DNA from: Curtobacterium sp. GC_Cur_3 | GTDB lineage: Bacteria; Actinomycetota; Actinomycetes; Actinomycetales; Microbacteriaceae | DNA: 64,000 nucleotides | Assembly: GCF_026544205.1 (NCBI RefSeq) | Contig: NZ_JALNUI010000013.1 | Coordinates: 39,395-103,394 of the forward strand | Direction: 5' to 3' | In this document: piece by piece, positions 8,540-17,389 of the stretch | Layout of the letters: every line of letters begins with the position of its first letter | Numbering within the stretch: position 1 is the stretch's first letter | Program-made: the position numbers and the translations under genes | Notes under the pieces: model-generated | The model's input: only the letters and a program-made list of their open reading frames with translations | Told to the model about the DNA's origin: nothing | The model's database searches: none

Positions 8540-9195
8540 GCACGTCACGGGTCCGGGTGCACAACTTCGCCGTCTCGCTCGACGGCTTCGGCGCCGGAGC
8601 GGACCAGTCGCTCGACCACCCCTTCGGGCACGCCGACGGGCGGCTCACCGACTGGTTCACCGGCACCTCGACCTTCCGCGCGATGGTGAGCGCCCCCGGC
8701 GGCGACACCGGGCTGGACGACGAGTTCGCCAGCGCCTGGGGACCGGGCATCGGCGTCGAGGTCATGGGCCGCAACAAGTTCGGACCCCAGCGCGGGCCGT
8801 GGACCGACGACGACTGGACGGGCTGGTGGGGCGACGAACCGCCGTTCCACACGCCGGTCATCGTGCTGACCCACCACCCGCGTCCGCCGATCACGATGAG
8901 CGGTGGGACGACGTTCCACTTCGTCGACGCGTCGCCGGCCGAGGCGCTGGCGACGGCCCGAGCAGCGGCCCCCGGGACCGACGTCCGGATCGGGGGCGGC
9001 GTGCAGACCGTCCGCGAGTTCCTGCAGGCCGACCTGGTCGACCACCTGCACGTGGTGGTCGTGCCGATCGTGCTCGGTCGTGGCGAGCGGCTCTGGGACG
9101 GGCTGGAAGGCATGGAGGAGCGCTTCGAGGTCACCACCACCCCGTCCCCGTCCGGCGTGGTGCACCTGACGTTCGAGCGACGTAGCGACGCCTGA
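8536..9195 (+). CDS. Dihydrofolate reductase family protein (RibD C-terminal-like)
   Basis: 219 residues from GTG 8536, which overlaps the stop of the preceding gene (GTGA). The N-terminus VRVHNFAVSLDGFGAG, the NKFGPQRGPW region and the late GGGVQTVREFLQADLVDHLHV segment are diagnostic of the RibD C-terminal/DHFR-like family of NADPH-dependent reductases. Members are rarely true folate enzymes, and the substrate is unknown. It shares an operon with the dehydrogenase upstream. Confidence 0.85.
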   Translation: MSTSRVRVHNFAVSLDGFGAGADQSLDHPFGHADGRLTDWFTGTSTFRAMVSAPGGDTGLDDEFASAWGPGIGVEVMGRNKFGPQRGPWTDDDWTGWWGDEPPFHTPVIVLTHHPRPPITMSGGTTFHFVDASPAEALATARAAAPGTDVRIGGGVQTVREFLQADLVDHLHVVVVPIVLGRGERLWDGLEGMEERFEVTTTPSPSGVVHLTFERRSDA

Positions 9196-9207
9196 GCGGC
9201 GCTGTTC

Positions 9208-9281
9208 CCGTTCTCCGCGATGACGGATCCGGACGTCTCGACCCGAGGTTCCCGACCCGGATTCGTCACCGCCGAGAACGG
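9208..9281. repeat. Intergenic palindrome, family A copy 1 (TGACGGATCCGG)
   Basis: A long imperfect palindrome. Arms of about 25 bases (CCGTTCTCCGCGATGACGG... and its complement ...GTCACCGCCGAGAACGG) surround a 48-base core running from TGACGGATCCGG to CCGGATTCGTCA (9221-9268). The same 48-base core recurs at 29110-29157 and 58948-58995. Confidence 0.75.
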
Positions 9282-9407
9282 AGTCCTGCTCACCGACGTT
9301 TGGTCGAGCGCACCGACGAGCTGCAGCTCGAACGGGGGTCCGGCCTCCGAGCAACCACGCAGCGACCTCGAAGCGAGCCCTGAGGAACACAGTCCGGAGC
9401 AGTCCTA

Positions 9408-9413
9408 CGATGA
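9408..9413 (+). promoter_or_regulatory. Probable -10 box of the hsp20 gene
   Basis: TACGAT, about 60 bases upstream of the Hsp20 start. A perfect 14-bp palindrome (CGAGCTGCAGCTCG, 9317-9330) lies further upstream and could bind a repressor. It is neither a CIRCE nor a HAIR element. Confidence 0.35.
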
Positions 9414-9475
9414 CGGCAGATCCGGCCTCCAAGGCCGGACACCACGACACCACGACACCGAAAGGGGACTCTCAC

Positions 9476-9904
9476 ATGACCATGACGTTCGATCCTTTCA
9501 CCGAACTGGACCGTCTCACCGGGGCGCTGCTCGGCGGGCGTCAGAGCCTCAAGCCGATGCCCGTCGACCTGCACCGCGACGGCGACCGGTACGTCCTCAA
9601 CGCCGACCTGCCCGGCATCGACCCCGGTTCGGTCGACGTCAACGTGGACGGCCAGCTCCTCACGATCCGCGCCGAGCGCAGCGCCCCGGAGCGGTCCGGC
9701 AACGGCTGGCTGCTGCAGGAGCGCCCGCACGGCTCGTACCTGCGGCAGTTCAGCCTCGGCGAGGGCGTCGACTCCGATGCGATCTCCGCGCACTACGACA
9801 ACGGCGTGCTCTCCCTCGTCATCCCGGTCACGCCGAAGGCCAAGCCCCGGAAGATCGCGATCTCGAGCGGCGCCCCGACCGACCAGCAGGCCCTCGCCGG
9901 CTGA
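9476..9904 (+). CDS. Hsp20/alpha-crystallin small heat-shock protein
   Basis: A 142-residue ATP-independent chaperone that holds unfolding proteins. It begins MTMTFDPFTELDRL, typical of actinobacterial Hsp18/Hsp20. The alpha-crystallin domain spans about residues 35-125, with the A-x-LPGI-x-P segment (ADLPGIDPGSV) and the late NGVLSLVIP strand. ATG 9476 was chosen because AGGGG lies eight bases upstream. A small gene follows 20 bases downstream. Confidence 0.92.
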   Translation: MTMTFDPFTELDRLTGALLGGRQSLKPMPVDLHRDGDRYVLNADLPGIDPGSVDVNVDGQLLTIRAERSAPERSGNGWLLQERPHGSYLRQFSLGEGVDSDAISAHYDNGVLSLVIPVTPKAKPRKIAISSGAPTDQQALAG

Positions 9905-9924
9905 CCGACACGGAGGGCACTGCG

Positions 9925-10176
9925 GTGGAACTCGTTGCCTCGGTGGAGACGCCGGACGCAGCGGTCCACGACGCGGAGGCCGTGGTCGTCGAAGCGCTGT
10001 TCGCGGACGTGGTCCGCGGGCTGGTCCTGACGACGACCACGGTGGTCCTGCCCGGCCGGGGCCGTCCGGCCGACGGCCGACTCCTGTGGCCGGTGCGGCT
10101 GGTGCGCCAGCCGCGGCGGGACGTCCGCTCGTGGGTCGCCCGGTGGGCGAGGTCGCCCCCGGCGCACACTGCCTGA
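9925..10176 (+). CDS. Small protein of unknown function (83 aa)
   Basis: An 83-residue reading frame from GTG 9925 with a strong GGAGGG ribosome binding site seven bases upstream, ending just before a terminator hairpin. It has an acidic N-terminal half (VETPDAAVHDAEAVVVEAL) and a basic C-terminal half. Its place between hsp20 and a terminator suggests co-transcription with hsp20. No family is recognised. Confidence 0.55.
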   Translation: MELVASVETPDAAVHDAEAVVVEALFADVVRGLVLTTTTVVLPGRGRPADGRLLWPVRLVRQPRRDVRSWVARWARSPPAHTA

Positions 10177-10185
10177 CCACGGCCA

Positions 10186-10217
10186 GGAGGCCCGGTGCCA
10201 GCTGGCACCGGGCCTCC
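10186..10217. terminator. Perfect 32-bp palindromic terminator, GGAGGC family
   Basis: GGAGGCCCGGTGCCAG followed directly by its exact complement; a perfect 32-bp palindrome between convergent transcription units. Confidence 0.75.
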
Positions 10218-10255
10218 CGTCCGTCTGCTGGCCGCGTCGCGGCGGGTGCAGCGCC

Positions 10256-10560
10256 GGAACGCCGGCGTCTGGACGAGGTCCCGCCGCGAGACACCGGCGT
10301 CAACGCGAGACGCCGTGCGAGGGCCGAGACGCCGCAGTTTTCGGCGGCGTCTCGAGAACCCAGCGGTGTTTCGCCAAGACACCGGTGTCTGGGAGATGTG
10401 CCGCGAGACACCGGCGTCAACGCGAGACGCCGTGCGAGGGCCGAGACGCCGCAGTTTTCGGCGGCGTCTCGAGAACCCGGCGGTGTTTCACCAACACACC
10501 GGCGTCTGCGGGCGACACCGGCGTCTGGGTGAGACACCGGTTTGTGGGGGAGACTCCGGC
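10256..10560. repeat. Tandem array of GAGACACCGG palindromic repeats
   Basis: About 300 bases with no credible gene. A 117-bp unit (from 10284) repeats at 10401 with few changes. Each unit contains GAGACGCCG...CGGCGTCTC hairpin arms around an A/T-containing loop, and several GACACCGG(C/T)GTC boxes, which are palindromic in themselves. Eight or so such boxes follow in the last 100 bases in progressively degenerate form. It lies at the 3' end of the MFS gene. Confidence 0.75.
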
Positions 10561-10571
10561 GGCGCGGCGGC

Positions 10572-11819
10572 TCAGGTGGTGCGCGGTGTGGTCGTCTGAC
10601 GACCGGCGGCAGATGCGATGACGACGGCGACCACGAGGAGCGCCAGGGGGACGAGCATCGCGACCCGCAGTCCGAGGTGCTCCCCGAGGAAGCCGAGCGC
10701 CGGCGGGCCGACCAGGAACGCGACGTAGCCGGCGGTCGCGACGACGGACACCCGGCGGTCGCCGTCGGTGGGGTGGTCGCCGGCGGCCGAGACGGCGAGC
10801 GGGAACCCGAGCGCGATGCCGAGGCCCCACACGGCAGCGGCTGCGGCGGTCACGATCGGGGACGGCGAGAGCACGACGGCCACCACGCCGACGGCTCCGA
10901 CGACCGCGCACGTCCGGACGACCGTCGCCCGTCCGAACCGGGTGACGAGGGGTGTCCCGGCGGAGCGGCCGATGAGCATCGCGACGGAGAAGCCGGTGAA
11001 GACGAGCGATCCGAGGACCTCGGGGGCGTCGTGGTCGCTCGTCATGAGGAGGGGGAGCCAGTCGCTCGCAGCACCCTCGGCGAAGGCCATCGCGAGGGTG
11101 ATGACGGCGAGGAGCAGCAGCTGGACGGTGATCACCGAGCGTCGCCGGGCGGTGGCGGTCGCGGCCGTTGCACCGGGGACGCCGGGCTCGGCAGCCGCGT
11201 CGAGGTCGGCAGCGGCAGCCGCGTCCGGGTCGGGACGGGGCATCGGGCGGAGGTTGAGCGCGGCGACGAGGGCGAGCGCGGCCATCACGACGGCGGCCAC
11301 GGGCAGGTGTACCACGACGGGCACCCGGGCCGCGGTCATCGCGATGCCGACGAGTCCGCCGGCGACGGTGCCGAGGCTGAAGCACGCGTGCAGGACCGGC
11401 ACGACCGGGCGCTCGATGACCCGTTCGACGGCGGCGGCCTCGACGTTCAGACCGATCTCGGCGACCCCCGCACCGAACCCGACGAGGAACAGGCCGATCC
11501 ACACCCCGGCTGGCAGCTGCGCCGGTGCCGCGAGCCCGACCAGCAGCACGCCGAGCACGGGCAACGCGCCGCCGAGCAGCACGAGCGGTCGGGTCCCGAC
11601 ACGGCGGATCAGGGCGCCCGCCCCGAGGATCCCGATCATCGAGCCGACCGAGAGGCCGAAGAGGACCAGGCCCATGGCCTCGAGCGAGGCGCCGAGGTCG
11701 TCGCGGACGGCCGGCGTGCGGGTGATCCACGACGCGATGCCGAATCCGGTCGTGGTGGACGTCGCGAACAGTGCCAGGCGATGACGTCGGGTCGGCAGCG
11801 GCGCCGTTGCGGTTCCCAC
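10572..11819 (-). CDS. MFS transporter
   Basis: About 415 residues with 12 predicted helices in two halves, separated by a charged linker of about 45 residues rich in Ala, Asp and Pro (RPMPRPDPDAAAAAD region). The motif GAGALIRRVGTRPLV after helix 2 fits the MFS loop 2-3 signature. The overall pattern resembles the YbjJ/FucP-like group of exporters. The start is uncertain: GTG 11819 gives a compact N-terminus before the first helix, but no clear ribosome binding site is seen. Substrate unknown. Confidence 0.8.
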   Translation of the reverse strand: MGTATAPLPTRRHRLALFATSTTTGFGIASWITRTPAVRDDLGASLEAMGLVLFGLSVGSMIGILGAGALIRRVGTRPLVLLGGALPVLGVLLVGLAAPAQLPAGVWIGLFLVGFGAGVAEIGLNVEAAAVERVIERPVVPVLHACFSLGTVAGGLVGIAMTAARVPVVVHLPVAAVVMAALALVAALNLRPMPRPDPDAAAAADLDAAAEPGVPGATAATATARRRSVITVQLLLLAVITLAMAFAEGAASDWLPLLMTSDHDAPEVLGSLVFTGFSVAMLIGRSAGTPLVTRFGRATVVRTCAVVGAVGVVAVVLSPSPIVTAAAAAVWGLGIALGFPLAVSAAGDHPTDGDRRVSVVATAGYVAFLVGPPALGFLGEHLGLRVAMLVPLALLVVAVVIASAAGRQTTTPRTT

Positions 11820-11953
11820 GCCCCCACTCTGGCAGGTCGACGCGGTGAGCGCGTCCGGGACGGAATGCACAGGGCACCTCGTTGCGCTGACTCTCCACAG
11901 GTGCGCACTTCCCGGCACCGCCCACATCGACGCCATGTCAGGCTGTGTCACCC

Positions 11954-13543
11954 ATGGAACTCATCGCACCAGAACTCGTCGTCGTGCTCGCCACGGCGAT
12001 CGCCGTCGCCACGGCGATCTCCGGACGCCTGCGGGTCGCGCCGCCCGTCCTGCTGCTCGCCTTCGGCGCCGGCATCGCCTTCATCCCCGTCTTCGGGAAG
12101 CTGGAGCTGCCGGCGGACGCGGTCCTGCTGCTGTTCCTCCCCGCGCTGCTGTACTGGGAGAGCCTGACGATCTCGCTGCGGGAAATCCGCGCGAACTTCC
12201 GCGGCATCCTGCTCATGGGGACGTTGCTCGTCGTGCTGACCGCGGGCGGGGTCGCCGCGCTGCTGCACCTGCTCGGGATGCCGTGGGGTCCGGCGTGGGT
12301 GCTCGGTGCCGCCGTCGCCCCGACCGACGCGACCGCCGTGGGTGCACTGACGCGGTCATTGCCCCGGCGGAACACGACGGTGCTCCGTGCGGAGAGCCTG
12401 GTGAACGACGGCACGACGCTCGTGATCTACGGCATCGCGGTGGCCGTCACGGCCGGGGAGCAGACGCTCACCGTCTGGAACGTCTCCGGCATGCTGCTGC
12501 TCTCGTACGTCGGGGGCATCGCGGCTGGGCTGCTGGTGTCCTGGCTCGGGATGCTCGTGCTGCGCCGGCTGTCGGCGGTGATCCTCGAGAACCTCCTGAC
12601 GTTGCTCGTGCCGTTCGTGGCGTTCCTCGCGGCCGAGGCGATCGGGGCCTCCGGCGTGCTCGCCGTCGTCGTGGCCGGGCTCGTCGTCAGCCAGGTCGCA
12701 CCGAAGCTCGACCGCGCCGAGACCCGACAGCAGGTGCGCTCGTTCTGGTCCTTCGCGACGTTCCTGCTCAACGGCGCCCTGTTCGTGCTCGTCGGGATCG
12801 AGGCCATGATCGCCATCCGTGAGCTCCAGCCGCGCGAGCTCCTGGTCGGACTCGGCATGATCGGGCTGGTGTCGCTCGCGGTCGTCGTGCTCCGGTTCGC
12901 GTTCCTCAACCTGTCGTGGGGCACCATCCGGCTCGTGACCCTGCGCACCGGCGGGGGTCCGCGCGAGGGACACCGCGACCGTGTGGTGAGCGGCTTCACC
13001 GGCTTCCGTGGGGCCGTCTCACTGGCTGCCGCCGTCGCCGTGCCGCGCATGGTCGAGAGCGGCGGGGCGTTCCCCGACCGTGACCTCATCGTCTTCGTGG
13101 TCGCCGGCGTCGTCGTCGTGACGATCGTCGCGCAGTCGCTCGTGCTCCCCGCAGTGGTGCGGTGGGCGGACTTCGACGGCAGCGGCGAGGTGGTCGAGGA
13201 ACGTCGCCGTGCCGAGCGCATGGCGATCGAGGAGGCGCTCGACGCCCTGCCGCGGCTGGCCAAGCGCGCTGGCGCCGACGACGAGGTCGTGCAGCGTGTC
13301 CGCGAGGAGTACGAGGGCCACCTCGCCCTCGTGCGCGCCGAGCAGAGTGACGACGACGACCACCCGCTGCTGCAACAGCGCGGTGCCGCGGTGGAGCTCG
13401 AACTCGCGCTCGTGCGGCTGAAGTCGGCGCGGGTGATCAAGATGCGCGACGACGGCGACATCGACGACCTCGTGCTGCGCCAGGTCCGTGCCGAGTACGA
13501 CGCCGAGGAGACCCGGCTGCTCCGGCAGGGCGAGCGGGAGTAG
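11954..13543 (+). CDS. CPA1-family Na+/H+ antiporter
   Basis: About 529 residues with 12 membrane helices (residues 5-405) and a soluble C-terminal region of about 125 residues that is strongly charged. The ion-binding signatures are visible: APTDATAVGAL, and ESLVNDGTTLVIYG with its conserved Asn-Asp. It exchanges Na+ (or K+) for H+ across the membrane and supports pH and salt homeostasis. ATG 11954 is preferred over GTG 11945 because an AGG lies 11 bases upstream; neither site is strong. Confidence 0.9.
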   Translation: MELIAPELVVVLATAIAVATAISGRLRVAPPVLLLAFGAGIAFIPVFGKLELPADAVLLLFLPALLYWESLTISLREIRANFRGILLMGTLLVVLTAGGVAALLHLLGMPWGPAWVLGAAVAPTDATAVGALTRSLPRRNTTVLRAESLVNDGTTLVIYGIAVAVTAGEQTLTVWNVSGMLLLSYVGGIAAGLLVSWLGMLVLRRLSAVILENLLTLLVPFVAFLAAEAIGASGVLAVVVAGLVVSQVAPKLDRAETRQQVRSFWSFATFLLNGALFVLVGIEAMIAIRELQPRELLVGLGMIGLVSLAVVVLRFAFLNLSWGTIRLVTLRTGGGPREGHRDRVVSGFTGFRGAVSLAAAVAVPRMVESGGAFPDRDLIVFVVAGVVVVTIVAQSLVLPAVVRWADFDGSGEVVEERRRAERMAIEEALDALPRLAKRAGADDEVVQRVREEYEGHLALVRAEQSDDDDHPLLQQRGAAVELELALVRLKSARVIKMRDDGDIDDLVLRQVRAEYDAEETRLLRQGERE

Positions 13544-13551
13544 GCGCCGCT

Positions 13552-13818
13552 CACGCGTGCGCGGCGCCGGCGCTCGGTGCGAGGTTGGCCACCCCGTGCG
13601 GCGAAATGGTCCAGCAGGGAGTGGTCAACCTAGCACCAGCCGGGGAAGCGCGCACGGTGCGATGTGCGGGCGCGGGCGCGGCACGCATGCGTCACGCGCG
13701 TGCGCGGCGCCCGGTGCGAGGTTGGCCACCCCGTGCGGCGCAACGGCCCGGCACCAAGTGGTCAACCTCGCACCAGCCGGGGAAGCGCGCACGGTGCGAC
13801 GCGCGGGCGCCGGCGCGG
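13552..13818. repeat. Two tandem copies of family B palindrome (GGTGCGAGGTTGGCCAC)
   Basis: A 137-bp unit present twice. Each has the left arm GGTGCGAGGTTGGCCAC (13576-13592; 13713-13729) and the right arm GTGGTCAACCTCGCACC (13621-13637 with one change; 13758-13774), then a conserved tail AGCCGGGGAAGCGCGCACGG. Related copies occur at 15134 and 38527. No gene is visible in this 290-base gap. Confidence 0.75.
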
Positions 13819-13836
13819 GCGCGGCCCCGCCCCGCC

Positions 13837-14994
13837 TCACCCCCGCGCCGGGCGGAGCCCCGCGCGCCGCACCCACGCCCGCCAGGGCAGGGACGACGCC
13901 AGCGCCAGGCCGATCACGACCGTGCCGAACCACCCCACGAGCACGCCGGGGATCGGCACGAGCAGACTCGTCCACAGCAGCACCGCCAGCACGCCGAGCA
14001 CGTACGCCGCACCGGCCTTGAGGTAGCGCAGCCGCTTCAGCCCGGCGGCCTCGTCCAGGCGCGAGGTCAACCGCGCCAGGAACAGCGCCCCGATGCCGAT
14101 CGCCGCAGCACCGACGGCGGCCTGCTCGAGCGCGCTGAGCCCGTCCGCGCCGAGCACGCCGGAGCCCGACAGCGAGTACACGCCGTCGAGGATCTCGAAC
14201 AGCATGAACACGACGAGCCCGCGCTCGAACACCACGGTCGACGCGTACACGTGGATGCGCCACGCCCCGCGCCCGGTCCCGACCGAGTCAGTGTGAGTCC
14301 CGGCAGCCGGACCACCGGCAGCCCGACGACCGACAGCCGCACCCCCGTGCAGCGCCCACCCGGCGAGCCGCTTCGACCCGAGGTACGCGCCGATGCCCAG
14401 CACGCCGCCGAGGACCACCGGCACGACCTCGGACGACTGCCACGCGGCGGCGGAGGCGACCAGGACGCTCGTCAGCGCGACCCCGGCCGTGGCGGTGACC
14501 AGCGACCAGACGCGAGGGCGCGCGACGGCGGCGAGTCGAGCCTCCAGGCGGCCGAGCCAGGACCGTCGCGACGCGCGGTCCGTGTTGAACAGGTACTCCG
14601 CGAACACCAGCCAGATGAACGCGGCGCCGAAGGCGGCGAGGGCGGGCCGGACCTCCTGCAGGTGGGCGGCGAAGGCGCCAGGGGCGAAGACGGCCTCGCC
14701 GACGGTGGCGGTCGGGTCCTCGGCGGAACCCACGACGACCGCGACGGGCGGCAGCATGAGCCGCATCGCGAGGACGCCGGCCACGATCCCGAGCGACAGG
14801 AACAATCGCCTGGCGGGGGAGTGCAGGCGCCCGGCGATGCCGGCCATCGGCACGGAGGAGTCGGCCGCCATCGCGATCTCGAGCAGCGCGAGCGCCACGA
14901 ACGCGAGCGCGGCGGCCGGACCGAGCACGATCCACGCGAGCGCGGCGGCGACGACGGTGAGGGACAGGGGGACGGTCAGCAGGGATCTGGCCAT
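13837..14994 (-). CDS. DUF475 (TerC-like) integral membrane protein
   Basis: A 385-residue membrane protein starting at ATG 14994, with about nine helices. It matches the DUF475 family, distant relatives of TerC metal-homeostasis proteins: an early ALLEIAMAADSSVPMAGI segment, then MRLMLPPVAVVV, and AAFGAAFIWLVFAEYLFNT. In TerC relatives the early motif is Glu...Asp-Asn; here the Asn is Ser. A Gly/Ala-rich cytoplasmic linker sits near residue 235. TerC-type proteins export Mn2+ or other metals, but the role of DUF475 is not established. Confidence 0.82.
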   Translation of the reverse strand: MARSLLTVPLSLTVVAAALAWIVLGPAAALAFVALALLEIAMAADSSVPMAGIAGRLHSPARRLFLSLGIVAGVLAMRLMLPPVAVVVGSAEDPTATVGEAVFAPGAFAAHLQEVRPALAAFGAAFIWLVFAEYLFNTDRASRRSWLGRLEARLAAVARPRVWSLVTATAGVALTSVLVASAAAWQSSEVVPVVLGGVLGIGAYLGSKRLAGWALHGGAAVGRRAAGGPAAGTHTDSVGTGRGAWRIHVYASTVVFERGLVVFMLFEILDGVYSLSGSGVLGADGLSALEQAAVGAAAIGIGALFLARLTSRLDEAAGLKRLRYLKAGAAYVLGVLAVLLWTSLLVPIPGVLVGWFGTVVIGLALASSLPWRAWVRRAGLRPARG

Positions 14995-15133
14995 GCCTCG
15001 ATGGAGCGCTCCCGACCTGCGCTGGTGCTGTGGTCGGCCTGGGCAACGGCCGGGAGGACCGGGTCGGTTCACCCGGTCGGGTGACGGCCCGTCCCCCCTT
15101 GCGTGGACCTGTCGGCGGTGGCTCGTCGCACGT

Positions 15134-15221
15134 GGTGCGAGGTTGGGCACCCCGTGCGCGGGGACAGGGCCGCACGGAGTGCGCGACCTCGCACCAGCCG
15201 AGCGAGCGCGCACGGTGCGAG
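15134..15221. repeat. Family B palindrome, copy 3
   Basis: The left arm GGTGCGAGGTTGGGCAC pairs with GTGCGCGACCTCGCACC (15179-15195), followed by the family tail AGCCGAGCGAGCGCGCACGG. It fills most of the 290-base gap between the DUF475 gene and the anti-sigma gene; nothing else is seen there. Confidence 0.7.
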
Positions 15222-15283
15222 GTGCGCACCGCGCCCGCGCGTCGGCGCACGCGCGGCCGAGCCCACGCGTCCGAACCCGGGCG

Positions 15284-16078
15284 TCAGGCCCGCTTGTGGA
15301 GGGTGCCTCGCACGACGGAGTCGCCCGAATGCGTGGGGTCACCGTCGTCGGACTCGGCGGAGACGTCCACGACGGGGTACCGGGACGGGTCGACGCCCGA
15401 CGGCACCACGAACCGGCCGGTGTCGCCGTCGAGGAACCCGACGCTGACCAGCCCGCTGAGGTCGGAGCGCATCATCCACACCTCGCGGAGGGGTGCTGCG
15501 CCGTCGGCCGCCCGGTGGTCGAGGTCGACGACCAGGCTGAGTCGACCGTCCCCGTCCCGCTCGAGCTCGGCGGACCCGCGGACACCGGACCAGCCGGGCA
15601 GCGGGTCGAGCGCCGTGCGGGACACCACCGTGTCGCCGCTGCCCGGGCCACCGGTGAACAGGTACCAGCCACCGCCGAGGCCGAGCACGAGTCCCACGAC
15701 GGCCGCCGCCGCGGCGAGGAGCAGCGCGGTGCGCCGACGCACCCGGGACCGGCGACGCGGCACCAGGTGCTCAGCAGCAGCAGCAGGAGGAGCAGCAGCA
15801 GGCGCAGCAGCCACCGCAGCCGCAGGCGCGAGCTCCGCTGCCGGCACGGCCGACCGGTCGTCGAACCCGAGGTCCGTCGCGATCCGGTCCCACACCCGGG
15901 CGGACGGCTGCGCGAGCTCGACGTCCTGCGCGGACTTCGCCACGGTCACCACGTGCCGCAGGTCGGCCAGCTCGGCGCGGCAGGCCGGGCACGCCGCGAG
16001 GTGCTCGGCGGCCGCACCGGAGGGCGCGTCGTCGCCGATGGCGAGCAGCGCGAGGGTCTCCTCGTCGATGTGGTTCAT
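15284..16078 (-). CDS. Anti-sigma factor with zinc-finger domain (RskA-like)
   Basis: A 264-residue single-pass membrane protein. Residues 1-50 carry a zinc-binding anti-sigma domain with HLAACPACRAEL (His-x3-Cys-x2-Cys). An Ala/Pro-rich linker of about 30 residues, coded by a CAG-type repeat, leads to basic residues and a membrane helix at about 122-144. An extracytoplasmic domain of about 110 residues follows, like the RskA C-terminal domain (WMMRSDLSGLVSVGFLDGDTG). Its ATG overlaps the sigma gene's stop (ATGA), so it very probably holds that sigma factor inactive until a membrane signal triggers release. Confidence 0.88.
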   Translation of the reverse strand: MNHIDEETLALLAIGDDAPSGAAAEHLAACPACRAELADLRHVVTVAKSAQDVELAQPSARVWDRIATDLGFDDRSAVPAAELAPAAAVAAAPAAAPPAAAAEHLVPRRRSRVRRRTALLLAAAAAVVGLVLGLGGGWYLFTGGPGSGDTVVSRTALDPLPGWSGVRGSAELERDGDGRLSLVVDLDHRAADGAAPLREVWMMRSDLSGLVSVGFLDGDTGRFVVPSGVDPSRYPVVDVSAESDDGDPTHSGDSVVRGTLHKRA

Positions 16079-16623
16079 TCGATCACCTCCAGACGTGTTC
16101 GGAGCCGAGCCAGACTTCGACGGATGTGGCTCTTGACGGTGCCGAGCGGCAGCCCGAGCCGTTCCGCGATCTCACGGTGGCTGAGTTCCTCGAAGAACGC
16201 CAGTCGCATCACCGTGCGGGGCACGTCCTCGAGCCGGTCGAGCTCCCCGGCGACGAGCACGCGTTCCGCCATCCCGTCGTGCGGGTCCTCGGCGGGAGCG
16301 CTCCGTTCCTCGTCGGCGACGGCGTGGGCGAGCCGTTCTTGCCGTGCCCGTTCGGCCAGCGCGTCGGCGACGCAGTTCCGGGTGATGCCGACCAGCCAGG
16401 CGCCGAGCGGGGCCGTGTCGGGACGGTACGTGTGCCGCCCTCGCCAGGCCCGGACGAACACCTGCTGGGTGACGTCCTCGGCCGCCGCGACGTCGGTGAG
16501 CGAGCGCAGTGCGAGCGTGTACACGAGGGACGACCACCGCTCGTAGACCGCCCGGAGGACGCGCTCGTCACCGCTGCCGAAGGCGTCGGCGAGGTCGCTC
16601 TCGTCGGGCTGGTTGGTCGTCAC
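16075..16623 (-). CDS. ECF RNA polymerase sigma factor (SigK-like)
   Basis: 182 residues from GTG 16623. Region 2 spans about residues 20-85 (AVYERWSSLVYTLALRSL, then DVTQQVFVRAWRG, which contacts the -10 element) and region 4 about 125-180 (ELSHREIAERLGLPLGTVKSHIRRSL, the -35 helix-turn-helix). Pairing with a membrane anti-sigma factor and synteny with a sortase and a surface protein suggest control of cell-envelope genes. The overlapping arrangement with the anti-sigma gene is classical for the SigK/RskA group. Confidence 0.9.
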   Translation of the reverse strand: MTTNQPDESDLADAFGSGDERVLRAVYERWSSLVYTLALRSLTDVAAAEDVTQQVFVRAWRGRHTYRPDTAPLGAWLVGITRNCVADALAERARQERLAHAVADEERSAPAEDPHDGMAERVLVAGELDRLEDVPRTVMRLAFFEELSHREIAERLGLPLGTVKSHIRRSLARLRTRLEVIE

Positions 16624-16712
16624 GTCGTCGTGGTGCCTTCCGGGGGCCGCTCGGGACCCCTGCCCCGATGGTAGGGCGCGCGGCCGGGTCGTGGTGGGGA
16701 GTCGGGGATCGG

Positions 16713-17387
16713 TCACAGCGGCGTCGCGGTCACGACGAGGTTGCTGCGGTAGTGGTGCGTGGCGGTGTCGAACGTGCCGCCGCAGGTGACGAGCACGAGA
16801 CGCCGGGGTCCGTCGTGGTCGAACACGCTCGCCCAGGGGACGCCGGTCTTCGCGAGCAGGTCGACCGTGGCGACGGCGTACCGCATCGTGGTGCCGTCCG
16901 CGCTCGTGACGGTGACCCGCGTGCCGACCGGCACGTCCACGAGGTGTGCGAACGGGCCGATCCCGTACCCGACCGCGTCCACGTGGGCGGCGAGGACGGT
17001 GGAGCCCACCGCGGAGGCCGGGGTCGAGCCGAAGCGCCACCAGCCGGCGACGGCCGGGTCCGGGGGGAGGGCCATCGCGCCGGTGGGGTCGACGCCCTCC
17101 GGTCGCACGGCCTGGTCGATGCCGAGGCTCGGGACGGCGACACGCACGGGGGCGACCACGGCCGGCACCTCGGTCGGGAGCGCCGCGTCGCGCAGGGGCA
17201 CGGCGGTCGAGAACGCCGACGGCGCCGGCGTCGGCGCGACGGGCACGGCCGGAGCGGACGACGCACCGTCCCCCGAGAGCGGGCGCCCGCCGGGGACACG
17301 GTCCGCCGACGAGCACCCGGTCAGGCAGGCCAGGGCGACGGTGGCGGCGAGGGGGACCGCCACCGCCGCCCCGACCCGGTGGTGCAC
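16713..17387 (-). CDS. Class F sortase, lipoprotein-type N-terminus
   Basis: 224 residues. The signal peptide ends in a lipobox (ACLTGCSS, Cys at about residue 25), followed by a Pro/Ala-rich spacer. The sortase beta barrel spans about residues 80-222, with catalytic His in VLAAHVDA, Cys in LVTCGG and Arg in HHYRSNLVV. Class F sortases are actinobacterial transpeptidases acting outside the membrane. The adjacent DUF4397 gene shows no LPxTG signal, so the substrate is not evident here. The gene starts two bases after the end of the DUF4397 gene's stop codon, in one operon. Confidence 0.87.
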   Translation of the reverse strand: MHHRVGAAVAVPLAATVALACLTGCSSADRVPGGRPLSGDGASSAPAVPVAPTPAPSAFSTAVPLRDAALPTEVPAVVAPVRVAVPSLGIDQAVRPEGVDPTGAMALPPDPAVAGWWRFGSTPASAVGSTVLAAHVDAVGYGIGPFAHLVDVPVGTRVTVTSADGTTMRYAVATVDLLAKTGVPWASVFDHDGPRRLVLVTCGGTFDTATHHYRSNLVVTATPL

Positions 17388-17389
17388 GG

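Noticed and set aside
9290..9475. Heat-shock operator (CIRCE or HAIR) before hsp20
   Set aside because: Neither the TTAGCACTC-N9-GAGTGCTAA pattern nor CTTGAGT-N7-ACTCAAG is present; only an unrelated 14-bp palindrome was found.
10256..10560. The GAGACACCGG array as a CRISPR
   Set aside because: Units are themselves palindromic and unequal, the sequence between boxes is also repeated rather than unique, and no cas gene is present.
10542..12167. A 541-codon plus-strand frame over the MFS gene
   Set aside because: Antisense shadow: extreme Gly/Asp/Arg/His composition with no domain; the minus strand encodes a normal 12-helix transporter.
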